This document shows positions 46,015 through 53,542 of a stretch of 64,000 nucleotides of DNA, piece after piece. The translations under genes were made by a program, and so were the position numbers. Source of the stretch: Streptococcaceae bacterium (lineage in GTDB: Bacteria; Bacillota; Bacilli; Lactobacillales; Streptococcaceae); NCBI GenBank assembly GCA_022484805.1, contig JAKVKP010000012.1, forward strand, positions 1 to 64,000, in the 5' to 3' direction. The notes beneath the pieces are model-generated. The model saw only the letters and a program-made list of their open reading frames with translations. It searched no databases and was not told where the DNA came from. The first letter of the stretch is position 1, and every line of letters starts with the position of its first letter.

Positions 46015-46515
46015 ATGCACGTATTAGATTTAGCACCAACCTATGATGGAGATATGCAAAAAGTAAATTTTGCTAATAACGCAGTAGGACATTTATTAGG
46101 TCAATCTTTTGTAAAAAAAATATTAGAAGATAAAGAGATGGACTACCACAATGAACATGATAGTGAGTTAGCGATGTTTGCGAATTTAGCAGTAACAAAA
46201 GTTATTAATGATTTAGTTTTTCAAGGTCGAATTAAGTTGAATGATCGTGAAATCGAGCATAGACGTTTATTGAATATGCCAGTTTCTGATGATGAATTTT
46301 ATAAATTACCTTTAAAAATAAGGTATCGAAGGGTCGTTGGTCGTTTTAGTGAATTATGTATAGATAAACATGGTAAAGAAGAAGGAAGATCAATCGCATA
46401 CAATATTTTGACTGAATTTTCTAATGACCATACAGATAAAAAAACTATTTGTGAAATGCTTGAAAAAGAAATATTTAAGTTAAACGGTACTTTTAAAACG
46501 GAGGTGTCAGCATGA
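46015..46515 (+). CDS. early phage protein, unknown
   Basis: About 166 residues, soluble, with helical segments and a charged C-terminus. No family recognised. ATG 46015 has GGAGG at 8-9 bases; the longer start at 46000 would include the RBS. It overlaps the next gene by 4 bases (ATGA), so it is coupled with it in the pre-replication operon. Confidence 0.7.
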   Translation: MHVLDLAPTYDGDMQKVNFANNAVGHLLGQSFVKKILEDKEMDYHNEHDSELAMFANLAVTKVINDLVFQGRIKLNDREIEHRRLLNMPVSDDEFYKLPLKIRYRRVVGRFSELCIDKHGKEEGRSIAYNILTEFSNDHTDKKTICEMLEKEIFKLNGTFKTEVSA

Positions 46516-46739
46516 GTGAAAATAATCAAGTAAATATTGATGATGTAATCCTATCATCAATAGAATTAAATAATGCGATTATAGGATTAAATATTTATGT
46601 AAATGATCATGTAAGTTCTTGCGATAATTTATCGGCAAATGATATTAATGGTTTGAACGGTTTAGTAGCTACTATTCATGCTTTAGGTGATTATCACAGT
46701 AAAATTACAATCGAGGTGTTAGAAAATGGCACAAATTAA
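46512..46739 (+). CDS. small early phage protein, unknown
   Basis: 75 residues, Asn/Asp-rich, helical (DDVILSSIELNNAIIGLNIYVNDH ... ATIHALGDYHSKITIEVLEN). Overlaps its neighbours on both sides (4 and 14 bases), so it is part of a tightly coupled operon. No family recognised. Confidence 0.65.
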   Translation: MSENNQVNIDDVILSSIELNNAIIGLNIYVNDHVSSCDNLSANDINGLNGLVATIHALGDYHSKITIEVLENGTN

Positions 46740-47136
46740 ACTGACCGATGAATTATTTGTAGATGTGATGGATAAAGTTGTAAGAGAAAGAGCTATTAAA
46801 AAAATAATGAATGGCAGAAAATTTCTTTTATTTTCAAAGCCCGAACAAATTTCTGAATTAATTGAAAAAGAATTAGGTAATCAGTATGAACGGATGATGA
46901 AAACAACTGATGTAAATTCAAAGATGTCAAAATATTATCAAGGAATAGAAGTTTTAATTTCATTGTGGAATAGACGATTAGAATTACATCCAGAACCCCC
47001 CGAAATCTTAGATAAAACTAACCCTAAACGTTTTAAAACGTTTGATGAATATATTTATTCATTTATTAAAGAAAATGGCTTAGAAGCGATGATATTGAAA
47101 TGTGCTGATATACATGATTGCATTTTCGAGGTCTAA
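46726..47136 (+). CDS. early phage protein, unknown
   Basis: 136 residues, basic and helical, with PEQISELIEKELGNQYERMMKTTDV and a Pro-rich stretch ELHPEPPEILDKTNPKRFKTFDEY. No family recognised. RBS GAGGTG inside the upstream gene. Confidence 0.65.
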   Translation: MAQIKLTDELFVDVMDKVVRERAIKKIMNGRKFLLFSKPEQISELIEKELGNQYERMMKTTDVNSKMSKYYQGIEVLISLWNRRLELHPEPPEILDKTNPKRFKTFDEYIYSFIKENGLEAMILKCADIHDCIFEV

Positions 47137-47139
47137 ATT

Positions 47140-47445
47140 ATGGCTGAGTTAAAAAAGATGTTTACTTTAAAAGACAGATATATAAGAGTGGGTGGCAAAG
47201 AAACAGGTTGCTTTATTGATGTTCTTTGTGAAAAATGTGGCACGCAGCTTATCAAAGTTTATGGATTTGATTTTATTGAAACTGGATATGGTAATAAGGG
47301 TGATAATTTTGGCAAAAAAGTAGGTTATCCCAAAAATTTTAGTCCCAATCATCCAAAAACATTTATTCAATGTCCGAATTGTCACGAAAAATATAAAGAA
47401 AGCGATGTTTTTAAAGGCGTTTTCCCTGATGATTTGGATGTTTAA
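47140..47445 (+). CDS. small zinc-ribbon phage protein, unknown
   Basis: 101 residues. Two Cys pairs, LCEKCG (about 28-33) and CPNCHEKY (about 83-90), form a probable zinc ribbon around a Gly/Asn-rich loop. It lies just before the replication initiator gene, so a nucleic-acid role is plausible but not shown. Confidence 0.7.
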   Translation: MAELKKMFTLKDRYIRVGGKETGCFIDVLCEKCGTQLIKVYGFDFIETGYGNKGDNFGKKVGYPKNFSPNHPKTFIQCPNCHEKYKESDVFKGVFPDDLDV

Positions 47446-47468
47446 TTTATAGAAAGGAGAAAACAATT

Positions 47469-48269
47469 TTGTCAAATATAGAGAGAGTCAGTTTTTATAT
47501 TACGATACCTGAATATGTTGTTTATGATAAAAGATTAACATCACTAGCAAAATTAATTTATGGTGAGCTATATACCATTGCCAATGTTACTGGAAAAGGT
47601 TTTACATGGATAAGTAACGGATCGTTAGCAGAAAGGTTTTCAGTTAGCAACAAAACAATTTCAAGAAGTATAAGTTTATTAAATGATTGTGGCTATATCG
47701 AAATAAAATTGATCTATAAACCAAACTCAAAAGAGATTGAACGTAGAGACATTTTTATGGTTACCCCTACCACTCAAATGTCCAAAGGGTATCCCCAAAA
47801 ATGTCCTGACCCTATGGACAAAAAGGTTAAAGAGAATAATACCAATATAATAAACCAATATAATAAACCAAAAGATATAATGTCGAGTTCGATAAATTAC
47901 CAATTTCCAAAATGGCTAAACGATGAATTTATTGAACAGGTAAAAAAAGGTAATCCTGAAAATTATGAGTTTAGAATACCAATAGCATACTTAAATCAAA
48001 AGCTTGGTAAAAATCTTAAATTTGTGGAAGCCAATTTAAAACCAATTAAAGCAAGATTTAAAGATGGGTATAGTTTAGAAAACTTTAAGACCGTAATTGA
48101 TAAAAAATATAATGACTGGATTGGAAGACCTGATATGGTAAATTATTTAAGACCTTCAACATTATTCGGAACTAAGTTTGATGGTTATTTAAATGAAATT
48201 GTAGCCCAAAAGCCTTTTAATGCATCGCTTTACAGAAATAACGATGGTGCTATGGATAATTTATTTTAA
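47469..48269 (+). CDS. phage replication initiator (HTH_36 / DnaD-like)
   Basis: 266 residues. The N-terminal winged helix (about 15-75: YDKRLTSLAKLIYGELYTIANVTGKGFTWISNGSLAERFSVSNKTISRSISLLNDCGYI) resembles HTH_36. The C-terminal domain (about 165-250: AYLNQKLGKNLKFVEANLKPIKARFKDGYSLENFKTVIDKKYNDWIG ... YLRPSTLFGTKFDGYLNE) is the conserved phage replication C-terminal domain. It should bind the phage origin and recruit the DnaC-like loader encoded next. The start is TTG with AAAGGAG. The origin may lie inside this gene; I did not see clear iterons. Confidence 0.88.
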   Translation: MSNIERVSFYITIPEYVVYDKRLTSLAKLIYGELYTIANVTGKGFTWISNGSLAERFSVSNKTISRSISLLNDCGYIEIKLIYKPNSKEIERRDIFMVTPTTQMSKGYPQKCPDPMDKKVKENNTNIINQYNKPKDIMSSSINYQFPKWLNDEFIEQVKKGNPENYEFRIPIAYLNQKLGKNLKFVEANLKPIKARFKDGYSLENFKTVIDKKYNDWIGRPDMVNYLRPSTLFGTKFDGYLNEIVAQKPFNASLYRNNDGAMDNLF

Positions 48270-48278
48270 GGAGTAAGC

Positions 48279-48767
48279 ATGAAATTTGATAGTGAAGATA
48301 AGCAAAAATATTTTGATCACGTTGTAAATAAAATTAAAAACGGTTCTACTCATAATTTTATTTTAACAGGAAAGACAGGACGTGGGAAAACGTATCTCGC
48401 TACTGAAATATCTAAACAATTTAATGGACGAGTGATGTTTGTTCCAGAGCTACTAAGTAAAATGAAACAAGCAATGTTGAAGTATAACGATTACTCGCCT
48501 ATCAAATTTGTTAGTAAAAGAAATCAACCTAATGTAATTGTGCTTGATGATTTTGGTGGTCGTAAACCTACAGAATGGGAAATAGATCAGTTATTCAGAA
48601 TTTTAGAGTATAAAAAAGTAATATATATCATCACAACTAATCTTAGAAGCGATGAACTAGCGGAATTATTTGGTGATAGAATTTTGAGCCGAGTTCTTGA
48701 AAATATGGATAAAAGTGATGTTTATAAAACACAGGGTAATGATAGGCGTTTAAAGATGAAATTTTAA
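48279..48767 (+). CDS. DnaC-like helicase loader ATPase
   Basis: 162 residues, an AAA+ ATPase with Walker A LTGKTGRGKTYLA (about 30-42) and Walker B VIVLDDFGGRKP (about 86-97), and sensor-type TTNLRSDEL. It is shorter than DnaC/DnaI because it lacks the N-terminal helicase-binding domain. Loads the host helicase with the upstream initiator. Confidence 0.88.
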   Translation: MKFDSEDKQKYFDHVVNKIKNGSTHNFILTGKTGRGKTYLATEISKQFNGRVMFVPELLSKMKQAMLKYNDYSPIKFVSKRNQPNVIVLDDFGGRKPTEWEIDQLFRILEYKKVIYIITTNLRSDELAELFGDRILSRVLENMDKSDVYKTQGNDRRLKMKF

Positions 48768-48777
48768 GGAGTGTAAA

Positions 48778-49191
48778 ATGGATAAATTTGGTCAAGCAAG
48801 ATATGACATGTTGAAACCAGCGATAATTGATTATTTAAAGCAATTTAAATCATCGCCTGAACATCAGTCTTTTAGAAGTAAGCACAGTAAGTATGAAGCA
48901 GATACTATATTGATTCTTCAAACTTATAACGAATTACAAAAAGCGTTTAACTATAACGAAATAAATAAGATTGTTGAAACTAAAGATTTTAAGAAGGTAT
49001 CTCAAAAGCTATATGAATTGTGTGATGAACTACATAGCTTAGAATATGAAATTTACAAGTCAACACGAGAAATTGAACATCCCGAAGTTGAATTAGATGA
49101 TCTATATGCTCGTATGATATCAAACAATAAAATGGATTTGTTTGAAATGATCGAGCTGGCATTAGATGAAATAGATAATGCTGTTAATTAA
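48778..49191 (+). CDS. early phage protein, unknown
   Basis: 137 residues, acidic, helical, probably coiled-coil (KLYELCDELHSLEYEIYKSTREIEHPEVELDDLYARM). RBS AAGGAGTG, 10 bases after the loader gene. No family recognised. Confidence 0.7.
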   Translation: MDKFGQARYDMLKPAIIDYLKQFKSSPEHQSFRSKHSKYEADTILILQTYNELQKAFNYNEINKIVETKDFKKVSQKLYELCDELHSLEYEIYKSTREIEHPEVELDDLYARMISNNKMDLFEMIELALDEIDNAVN

Positions 49192-49202
49192 GAGGTGTAA
49201 TG

Positions 49203-49292
49203 ATGTATACAATAAGAGCAAAAAAGTCAAAGAAGTGGCTATATGGTACAGATTACAGATATCCTAGACCGCATCATAGTCAAGTGAAGTAA
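49203..49292 (+). CDS. 29-residue basic phage peptide
   Basis: An ATG (two adjacent, 49200 and 49203) after AGAGGTGT opens a 29-codon frame rich in Lys, Arg, Tyr and His (MYTIRAKKSKKWLYGTDYRY...). Coding is suggested by the RBS and tight spacing. Function unknown. Confidence 0.5.
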   Translation: MYTIRAKKSKKWLYGTDYRYPRPHHSQVK

Positions 49293-49375
49293 TCGAAAAA
49301 TAATAATTTTTAACTACATCTGTTGGTGTCCGATTTTCTAGAGGTCGGCGCTAGCGGTGAGGGTTTGAGAGTATT

Positions 49376-49546
49376 TTACATATCTGTGAAAGTAGTAATG
49401 ATTATTACAATGACATATACGATGACAGAAAAAATGGCTATTCCAGAACCAATATTTTTCAATATTTTAAACTTTGTGGATAATCCAATAAGCAGAATAA
49501 CTAAACCGATAACAAATATCGTGAACATAATTAAAGTAAATCCCAT
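49376..49546 (-). CDS. small two-helix membrane protein on the opposite strand
   Basis: 56 residues. The start is ATG 49546 after AGGGAGTG. Two hydrophobic helices (FTLIMFTIFVIGLVILLIGL and IAIFSVIVYVIVIIITTF) are joined by a Lys-containing loop. It runs against the early operon and is one of three opposed small genes at 49376-50226. No family recognised. The region 49293-49375 between it and the upstream gene holds no gene. Confidence 0.65.
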   Translation of the reverse strand: MGFTLIMFTIFVIGLVILLIGLSTKFKILKNIGSGIAIFSVIVYVIVIIITTFTDM

Positions 49547-49663
49547 AAATAACACTCCCTATTGTTTTTGATTTCAGCATATCAGAATTTTGAGTTAGAA
49601 AGTGATTTATAAAGGATTTTTAACAGGGGTTGACAAGAAATGAGTGGCAATGAAGATTGAAGG

Positions 49664-49695
49664 TAAATAAAAAGTACCCTAATCATAGAGTACTT
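49664..49695 (-). terminator. terminator of the opposed gene at 49703-49930
   Basis: On the minus strand AAGTACTC/GGGTACTT (8 bp with one G-U) is followed by TTTTTATTTA. Positions 49672-49679 pair with 49688-49695. Confidence 0.8.
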
Positions 49696-49702
49696 AATGT
49701 TT

Positions 49703-49930
49703 TTATCTATTAGGAATATCCCTGATAGCTGTGTCTAAATCTGCATAAACCCTGAGAGCATTTTGCATCATTGGGTGATGATTATGGAGTTTAAAAGCAT
49801 CAGTCATACCTATGAGGATGTAACCAATTTTTATTTGTGCCCGCGTTCTCTTGTTTTCAGAAGCATGACGTTCCGACAGATATAATACATTGTCGCTCTC
49901 GTAAATTTTTACAGGATATAGTTTTTTCAT
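49703..49930 (-). CDS. small protein on the opposite strand, unknown
   Basis: 75 residues from ATG 49930 after AGGAAGGAAG. It reads MKKLYPVKIYESDNVLYL ... RTRAQIKIGYILIGMTDAFKLHNHHPMMQNALRVYADLDTAIRDI, a soluble alpha/beta protein. It has its own terminator, so it is a monocistronic accessory unit. No family recognised. Confidence 0.7.
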   Translation of the reverse strand: MKKLYPVKIYESDNVLYLSERHASENKRTRAQIKIGYILIGMTDAFKLHNHHPMMQNALRVYADLDTAIRDIPNR

Positions 49931-50060
49931 ATTAACACTTCCTTCCTGTAATTACAGCATGACACATATTAGAGGAAATAGATATAGATAATCTTAATAG
50001 TATTGATAACTTAATGTTTAAGAAATAAAAGGAGCAAGATGATACGTGAATTGAGTAAAC

Positions 50061-50084
50061 AAAAAAGAGATATCGAAGTATCTC
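50061..50084 (-). terminator. terminator of the opposed gene at 50083-50226
   Basis: On the minus strand GAGATA-CTTCGA-TATCTC is followed by six T residues (50067-50072 with 50079-50084). The stem overlaps the stop codon. Confidence 0.85.
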
Positions 50085-50226
50085 AAGATTTAGATTTTTG
50101 CTTTTTTATCATTCTCCAAACTAGAAAGCTTATTCCTATCACTAATAGTGACCTGCTTTTTAAAATAATACTAGCAATGATAAACAGTAAACTACCGAAT
50201 AACAGAATTCTTGTATTGATTTTCAT
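50083..50226 (-). CDS. small two-helix membrane protein on the opposite strand
   Basis: 47 residues from ATG 50226 after GAGGAGTGATT. Two hydrophobic segments (ILLFGSLLFIIASIIL and LLVIGISFLVWRM) and a basic tail (IKKQKSKS). Its own terminator overlaps the stop codon. A plus-strand 83-codon frame at 50039-50290 with an AAAGGAG RBS covers the same bases. I favour the minus-strand reading because of the terminator and the natural protein. Confidence 0.65.
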   Translation of the reverse strand: MKINTRILLFGSLLFIIASIILKSRSLLVIGISFLVWRMIKKQKSKS

Positions 50227-50304
50227 ACCAATCACTCCTCAAAGTGATTATATCAAACATAAAAATAAATTAATAATAAAAAAATATTAAAAAAGAGGTG
50301 CCGA

Positions 50305-50652
50305 ATGAGTGAGTTAACCGAAAAGATAAACGCTGAAATTGATAAGTTTGGTGATATGGGAGAATACGGAGTTTGTGCTGGCTTAAAGGTTGCAAGAGAC
50401 GTAATTGAGGAACATGAGCTTCAGCATAAAATTGAACTCAACCAAAATCAGCAAGTGGTGCTGGATTGGTTGAAAATGGAGAGTAAAGAAAGCTTTAGCT
50501 GTTTAGATGGTGGATTATCAAGATTGGACGATTTATTCAATGGTGATTGTTATATCGGGATTTATGCAGTTTGGACAAATTTACCAACAGTAGAAGCAGC
50601 ACAAGTCCTACAAGTATTCAGCGCTTGGGTAATCGAACAGGAGGGCGAATGA
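50305..50652 (+). CDS. phage protein, possibly DUF1642-like
   Basis: 115 residues: acidic helical start, then NQNQQVVLDWLKMESKES and an ending AAQVLQVFSAWVIEQEGE that recalls DUF1642 accessory proteins of lactic acid bacterial phages. The resemblance is weak. RBS AGAGGTG. Overlaps the next gene at ATGATG. Confidence 0.65.
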   Translation: MSELTEKINAEIDKFGDMGEYGVCAGLKVARDVIEEHELQHKIELNQNQQVVLDWLKMESKESFSCLDGGLSRLDDLFNGDCYIGIYAVWTNLPTVEAAQVLQVFSAWVIEQEGE

Positions 50653-50987
50653 TGAAAATAACAAAACACGAAGTAACAAGTTTCATAAATGGACACCCCG
50701 GTAACAAGTGGCTTTTTTTAGATAAAAAAGAAGCTTTGGAGCGAGTTAGTAAGCATAGCGAATCCTACTATATCGAATACACAGGAGAAGTTGAAATTGA
50801 CTTATTTTGTGAATCTTGTGATAAAGACTTATCACAAGCTGATGAATATTTAAAAATTGATGGGAATACTCGATATTGTTCTGATTGTTTTGAAGAAAAC
50901 TCTTTCACCTATTATACATGTGGTGGAGACCAAATTGGAGACGAGAATGATTCGGAACTGCATTATGCTAATGAGGCGGTGGACTAA
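50652..50987 (+). CDS. small zinc-ribbon accessory phage protein
   Basis: 111 residues: ITKHEVTSFINGHPGNKWLFLDKKEALERV, then CESCDKDLSQADEY and CSDCFEENSF, a probable zinc-binding pair of CxxC knuckles. ATG 50652 (or 50649) with GGAGGG at 6 bases. The part of the frame upstream of 50649 overlaps the previous gene and is not used. Function unknown. Confidence 0.65.
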   Translation: MKITKHEVTSFINGHPGNKWLFLDKKEALERVSKHSESYYIEYTGEVEIDLFCESCDKDLSQADEYLKIDGNTRYCSDCFEENSFTYYTCGGDQIGDENDSELHYANEAVD

Positions 50988-51021
50988 CCAATGAAAAAGT
51001 TAACAACACAGGAGGTGCGAG

Positions 51022-51402
51022 ATGATACCGAAGTTTAGAGCATTCATAAAAAGAACTGAACAAATAGAAGATGTAACAGAAATTGACTTTGAAACAGAAG
51101 ATATTGAAGTCTCATCTGGCAGTTGGTACGAGATTGATAAAGTCGTTCTTATGCAGTCAACAGGTAAATCAGATATTAAAGGTAATGAAATTTGGCAGAA
51201 AAGTATTGTTAAGGTAGAAAATCATCCATTTCAAAAAGATAAAAATGGTTGTGGCATAGAGATTGATGGTAATTATTTAGTTGAGTGGAACGATGAAGAT
51301 TTAACTTGGTGTGTTGGCAATTTATTATTATTTAGGTTGTTGCCATATGTTACTGTAGTTGGTGATTATTACCGTAATCCAGAGCTGTTGGAGGGTGAGT
51401 GA
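51022..51402 (+). CDS. YopX family protein
   Basis: 126 residues. MIPKFRAFIK...EIDFETEDIEV...DKVVLMQSTGKSDIKGNEIWQKSIVKVE...GNYLVEWNDEDLTW matches the YopX family, common in Firmicute prophages. Role unknown. RBS GGAGGTG. Confidence 0.88.
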   Translation: MIPKFRAFIKRTEQIEDVTEIDFETEDIEVSSGSWYEIDKVVLMQSTGKSDIKGNEIWQKSIVKVENHPFQKDKNGCGIEIDGNYLVEWNDEDLTWCVGNLLLFRLLPYVTVVGDYYRNPELLEGE

Positions 51403-51579
51403 ATGAGCACGATTATTATTGCAATTGTCACATCATTAATTACATCAATTTTAGTAAACAAGCTGCTATCAAATTATTGGGTTAAGTATATGGCAAAGTT
51501 TTTCGAAGAAGAGACAAAACGAACAAAGGAATTTATGGATGATGTAGTTGATGTGATTAAGAATAAGGACGGTAGGTGA
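51403..51579 (+). CDS. small membrane-anchored phage protein
   Basis: 58 residues: one hydrophobic N-terminal helix (MSTIIIAIVTSLITSILVNKLL) and a charged helical tail. RBS GAGGGTG. Start abuts the YopX gene stop; overlaps the next gene by 4 bases (GTGA). Confidence 0.65.
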   Translation: MSTIIIAIVTSLITSILVNKLLSNYWVKYMAKFFEEETKRTKEFMDDVVDVIKNKDGR

Positions 51580-51902
51580 GTGATATCAGAGCACGGACTA
51601 AACAACAAAAAATTATGTTTCTGACAATGGTTAATTTGTCCAACAAGCCTAAATTAACCAAAGATGAACAAGATAAGTTGGATATGCTTAGAAAGCTGTT
51701 TATCAAAGAGAAAAAGACCAATGAGATTGATTTTAAGTTGATTGATCCAAATGGTAAGATTTACAAATTTAGCTCGTATAATGCCGCTAAAGAGCTTTTA
51801 GGTATTAACAGTAAAACTATCAAGAATGCGATAGAAAACGTCATGGATAGTGACCACTGCATTATGTTGGGTAGGTTTAAAGGTTGGCGAGCAGTTAGAT
51901 GA
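51576..51902 (+). CDS. small phage protein, unknown
   Basis: 108 residues from GTG 51576. The C-terminal half (EIDFKLIDPNGKIYKFSSYNAAKELLGINSKTIKNAIENVMDSDHCIMLGRFKGWRAVR) looks like a NUMOD1-type DNA-binding motif as in HNH homing endonucleases, but no nuclease domain is attached. Coupled to its upstream neighbour. Confidence 0.65.
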   Translation: MSDIRARTKQQKIMFLTMVNLSNKPKLTKDEQDKLDMLRKLFIKEKKTNEIDFKLIDPNGKIYKFSSYNAAKELLGINSKTIKNAIENVMDSDHCIMLGRFKGWRAVR

Positions 51903-51918
51903 AATGGAGGGTAATTGA

Positions 51919-52332
51919 TTGGGATTAAGTAAAGCACGATTAGCAACGCTTGATGAAGACTTATCTGAATACAGAAAGATTAATACCAAGATTGCACTTC
52001 GTAAGTTAGAGATTGAAACACAGGCGAATGATGATGAGAATATCGGTGGTGGTCGTAGTTCTTTCGTTTCACGTAAGCCAGAGAACTTAGCTGTTAGGTT
52101 TAGTGAAGATAAGCATATTCAATACTTGGAACAGTTTAAAAAAGACTGTGAGTTATGCTATTCGAAGCTAGAAGATACAGGCAAGACTATCTTTGAGCTA
52201 AGGTGGATTAACAATGAAAAACTAATGTGGGAAGAAATAGCAGGACAACTTAAGTATTCAAGAGCACAAATTTATCGGAAAAGATATAATATCCTTGAAT
52301 CTTTCAATGATATTCGTACAAAAAAAGCATGA
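51919..52332 (+). CDS. ArpU/RinA-like late transcription regulator
   Basis: 137 residues: IALRKLEIETQANDDENIGGGRSSFVSRKPENLAVRFSEDKHIQYLEQFKKDCELCYSKL ... TIFELRWINNEKLMWEEIAGQLKYSRAQIYRKRYNILESF. The last part is a sigma-70 region 4-like HTH; the pattern matches DUF722/ArpU-type regulators that switch on late genes. The start is TTG with GGAGGG. Last gene before the late module. Confidence 0.82.
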   Translation: MGLSKARLATLDEDLSEYRKINTKIALRKLEIETQANDDENIGGGRSSFVSRKPENLAVRFSEDKHIQYLEQFKKDCELCYSKLEDTGKTIFELRWINNEKLMWEEIAGQLKYSRAQIYRKRYNILESFNDIRTKKA

Positions 52333-52524
52333 TGAGACTGGAAACGGTTGTAGTCTCATTGAAATTCCTATAAATTTGTATTGTGGTTATTTTGGATAGC
52401 CAAGTTGTGTTTGCGGTAATCACTGAAACCGTATGTCAGTAAAGCGTTACATATATTGCAGTATATGTATAAAATTAATTAGTGCTAGATATTATCTAGT
52501 GCTTTTTTATTTTGGAGGTAAGTT
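52333..52524 (+). other. early-late intergenic region with hairpins
   Basis: TGAGAC/GTCTCA (52333-52338 with 52352-52357) and ACATATA/TATATGT (52449-52455 with 52462-52468) form small hairpins. The region should hold the late promoter activated by the ArpU-like protein, but I see no good -35/-10 pair. Confidence 0.45.
52481..52509 (+). terminator. terminator at the end of the early region
   Basis: AGTGCTAGATA (52481-52491) pairs with TATCTAGTGCT (52493-52503), two G-U pairs, followed by T residues. Because only one base separates the arms, the top pairs must open. Confidence 0.7.
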
Positions 52525-52767
52525 ATGAATCAAACTATTGAATACTCAATTAAGAATAACGAGATTCCTATTATTATCTTAGATGGTGAGAAGTTAGGAG
52601 TAGTAACGTGTAATTACATATGGGTAACTATGCAAGAGTCTCAACCTACATATTGTGTGTTGATTGCGACATGTACTGATATATCTGGTAATGAATACGT
52701 TATAACTATCGATGAAACTAATAATGAAATTAGCATAGCTGCATTGTATCCTGATAGCCATGACTGA
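52525..52767 (+). CDS. small phage protein, unknown
   Basis: 80 residues, mostly beta-like (EIPIIILDGEKLGVVTCNYIWVTMQESQPTYCVLIATCTD). RBS GGAGGTAAG. Overlaps the HNH gene by 8 bases. No family recognised. Confidence 0.65.
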   Translation: MNQTIEYSIKNNEIPIIILDGEKLGVVTCNYIWVTMQESQPTYCVLIATCTDISGNEYVITIDETNNEISIAALYPDSHD

Positions 52768-53092
52768 TATAGCATTCTATAAATCAAAGCGTTGGTTGCT
52801 GAAGCGTGGTCGTATGTTACGCAGAGATAAGTATGAGTGTCAGAACTGTAAGCGATACTTCAAGACAAAGGAAGCTAAGACAGTACACCACATATACTTC
52901 TACGAGGACTATCCAGAGCTTGCTTTGTGCAGTTGGAATCTTATCAGTCTTTGTGATGGCAAGAACGGCTGCCATAATAAGATGCACAATCGTGTAACCA
53001 ATAAGCCAACTAAGCTTGGCATTGAGTGGCAAGCGAAAAGGAAAAATGAATTTGAAAAAATACATCCCCCCACTCGAAAAAATAAAATTTAA
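52760..53092 (+). CDS. HNH endonuclease
   Basis: 110 residues. YKSKRWLLKRGRMLRRDKYECQNCKRYFKTKEAKTVHHIYFYEDYPELALCSWNLISLCDGKNGCHNKMHNR: Cys pairs and the H-H-N-H pattern of HNH nucleases. In HK97-like phages this small HNH protein works with the terminase in DNA packaging. It lies directly before the terminase genes, as usual. Confidence 0.92.
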   Translation: MTDIAFYKSKRWLLKRGRMLRRDKYECQNCKRYFKTKEAKTVHHIYFYEDYPELALCSWNLISLCDGKNGCHNKMHNRVTNKPTKLGIEWQAKRKNEFEKIHPPTRKNKI

Positions 53093-53179
53093 AAATAAAA
53101 AAGGAACGAGCAGGTTAGCTTTTTCCAAATTTACGAGTTTTTCAGAAATATTTTTTCCACTATGAAATGAGGTGAGAAT

Positions 53180-53542
53180 TTGAGCAAAGCATTACCGTCA
53201 AAAGATACAATAAAGCGGCGAACTATAAAAAGAATGAAAGAGTTAGGAGTTTACAAAGTCCAATATACTCAACTAATTGACGTATTTTCAGATATGTTAC
53301 ATCAGTATAATTATTTGACTAATGAATTTGAAGAATCTGGATACCAAGTAATGATAGAAACCGAAAAATCAGATGGTAAAAAAAGCCCAATTCTCGCAAC
53401 CTTAGAAAATTTAAGAAAAGATATTGGCGTTTATTCAGATAAATTGATGTTAAATCCTAAATCCAACAATTCAGGTGTAAAAAAAGAGCCACCAAAACAA
53501 TCAGCATTCGCTCAATTTCTTAATCAGAGCGGAAGTGGTTAG
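53180..53542 (+). CDS. terS: terminase small subunit (P27 family)
   Basis: 120 residues: LPSKDTIKRRTIKRMKELGVYKVQYTQLIDVFSDMLHQYNYLTNEFEESGYQV ... NLRKDIGVYSDKLMLNPKSN, the P27-type pattern. Binds phage DNA and starts packaging. TTG start with GAGGTGAG. The 87-base gap before it holds no gene. Confidence 0.85.
   Translation: MSKALPSKDTIKRRTIKRMKELGVYKVQYTQLIDVFSDMLHQYNYLTNEFEESGYQVMIETEKSDGKKSPILATLENLRKDIGVYSDKLMLNPKSNNSGVKKEPPKQSAFAQFLNQSGSG

Noticed and set aside
49323-49571. 82-codon plus-strand ORF
   Set aside because: Antisense to the 56-codon membrane protein gene; no RBS.
50039-50290. 83-codon plus-strand ORF with an AAAGGAG RBS
   Set aside because: It overlaps a better-supported minus-strand gene with its own RBS and terminator, and its sequence reads like an antisense shadow. 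Kept as an alternative only.
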